A DNA stretch of 6,066 bases. Source: Verrucomicrobiota bacterium. GTDB lineage: Bacteria > Verrucomicrobiota > Verrucomicrobiia > Limisphaerales > UBA11358. A program made the position numbers and the translations under genes. Positions 5,935 through 6,066 of this stretch are shown piece after piece (position 1 is the first letter of the stretch; each line of letters starts with the position of its first letter). The stretch covers positions 1-6,066 of the forward strand of contig JAMFSG010000185.1 of NCBI GenBank assembly GCA_026225155.1, written 5' to 3'. The notes beneath the pieces are model-generated. The model searched no databases. It worked only from the letters and a program-made list of their open reading frames with translations, and was not told the origin of the DNA.

Positions 5935-5949
5935 TCTTACTTCTACCTT
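5918..5949 (-). repeat. Right inverted heptad array, containing a stop and a start codon
   Basis: Read on the minus strand from 5949, this copy runs AAGGTAG, AAGTAAG, AATGCAG, AATGCAG, then AAAA, mirroring the array at 5547-5578 (28 of 32 positions). It contains the TAG stop (5945-5943) of the upstream partial gene and the ATG (5934-5932) of the four helix bundle gene. Confidence 0.8.
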
Positions 5950-6066
5950 CCATACGCCAGCCGTTCGGCCAGCCGTTCGGGCAGGCCGGCTTCGCGGATT
6001 TTGGCTTGCGCGGCGGCGATGTCGTATTCGAGGCGGCGGAGTTCGATCGTGCCGGCGTCCATGTCG
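5943..6066 (-). CDS. Unidentified protein, C-terminal end only (partial)
   Basis: A minus-strand frame enters from beyond the window edge and runs 40 full codons to TAG at 5945-5943. The visible end reads GTIELRRLEYDIAAAQAKI, then REAGLPERLAERLAYGR. It is charged, probably helical and contains a heptad-like LEYDIAAAQAKI stretch. The open frame to the edge, codon use like its neighbours, and orientation shared with the genes downstream support a real gene. I do not recognise the family from this tail. A 12-bp tandem duplication (5956-5979) encodes the repeated ERLA. The final Gly-Arg and the stop codon lie in or beside the flanking repeat of the four helix bundle cassette, so the native C-terminus may have been altered. 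The four helix bundle ATG follows after 8 bp. Confidence 0.6.
   Translation of the reverse strand, partial: DMDAGTIELRRLEYDIAAAQAKIREAGLPERLAERLAYGR

Noticed and set aside
5547..5949. A diversity-generating retroelement or 23S rRNA intervening sequence around the four helix bundle gene
   Set aside because: There is no reverse transcriptase, no variable/template repeat pair and no rRNA sequence in the window. Only the helical bundle gene and inverted arrays are present.
5579..5953. A single 124-codon minus-strand frame starting at ATG 5953, as the intact four helix bundle gene
   Set aside because: Its first half (Arg/His/Ser-rich) matches nothing, while the other frame over the same bases encodes the conserved N-terminal half of the family. 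A frameshift is the better explanation.

Overview
The window looks like a chromosomal segment of a Gram-negative bacterium, most likely a Verrucomicrobiota member (inference). The reasons are the mix of genes (RhaA/RhaT rhamnose use, a long-form serine acetyltransferase, a secreted DUF1080 protein, a 23S-IVP-type four helix bundle protein), moderately GC-rich DNA with A/T-rich patches, weak or absent Shine-Dalgarno sequences, GTG and TTG starts, and short palindromic and 7-bp-periodic repeats within and between genes. The ADP-heptose-type glycosyltransferase implies an outer membrane with LPS or a related glycan. There are no tRNAs, rRNAs, CRISPR arrays or complete insertion sequences.

Layout: (1) Positions 1-1274, plus strand: the last 28 codons of an L-rhamnose isomerase (rhaA), then 15 bp later the L-rhamnose/H+ symporter rhaT. 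This is a rhamnose uptake and isomerisation operon, closed by a strong, probably bidirectional hairpin terminator (1291-1331). (2) Positions 1342-2256, minus strand: serine O-acetyltransferase (cysE), convergent with rhaT. (3) Positions 2257-2383: divergent intergenic region ending in a GTAAATC heptad array that supplies the start codon of the next gene. (4) Positions 2384-3784, plus strand: a class II CCA-adding enzyme/poly(A) polymerase with HD domain, interrupted in frame by a 76-bp double-hairpin REP/BIME-like element. (5) Positions 3781-6066, minus strand: read in transcription order, the C-terminus of an unidentified protein, a frameshifted four helix bundle gene bracketed by inverted heptad arrays, a GT9 heptosyltransferase, and a secreted DUF1080 protein whose stop codon shares a TTAA palindrome with the cca stop.

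The conserved genes are ordinary housekeeping and sugar-use functions without a clear joint pathway, apart from rhaA-rhaT. The unusual part is the repeat content. A roughly 403-bp cassette (5547-5949) consists of a four helix bundle gene between 32-bp imperfect inverted repeats built of degenerate 7-bp units. It looks like a small mobile unit placed between two genes, so that it now provides the upstream gene's stop codon and abuts the downstream gene's TTG start. The cca gene carries two further repeats, one at its start codon and one spliced in frame into its coding sequence. Together these suggest a genome where short repeats insert into tight coding space and are tolerated when they keep reading frames open.
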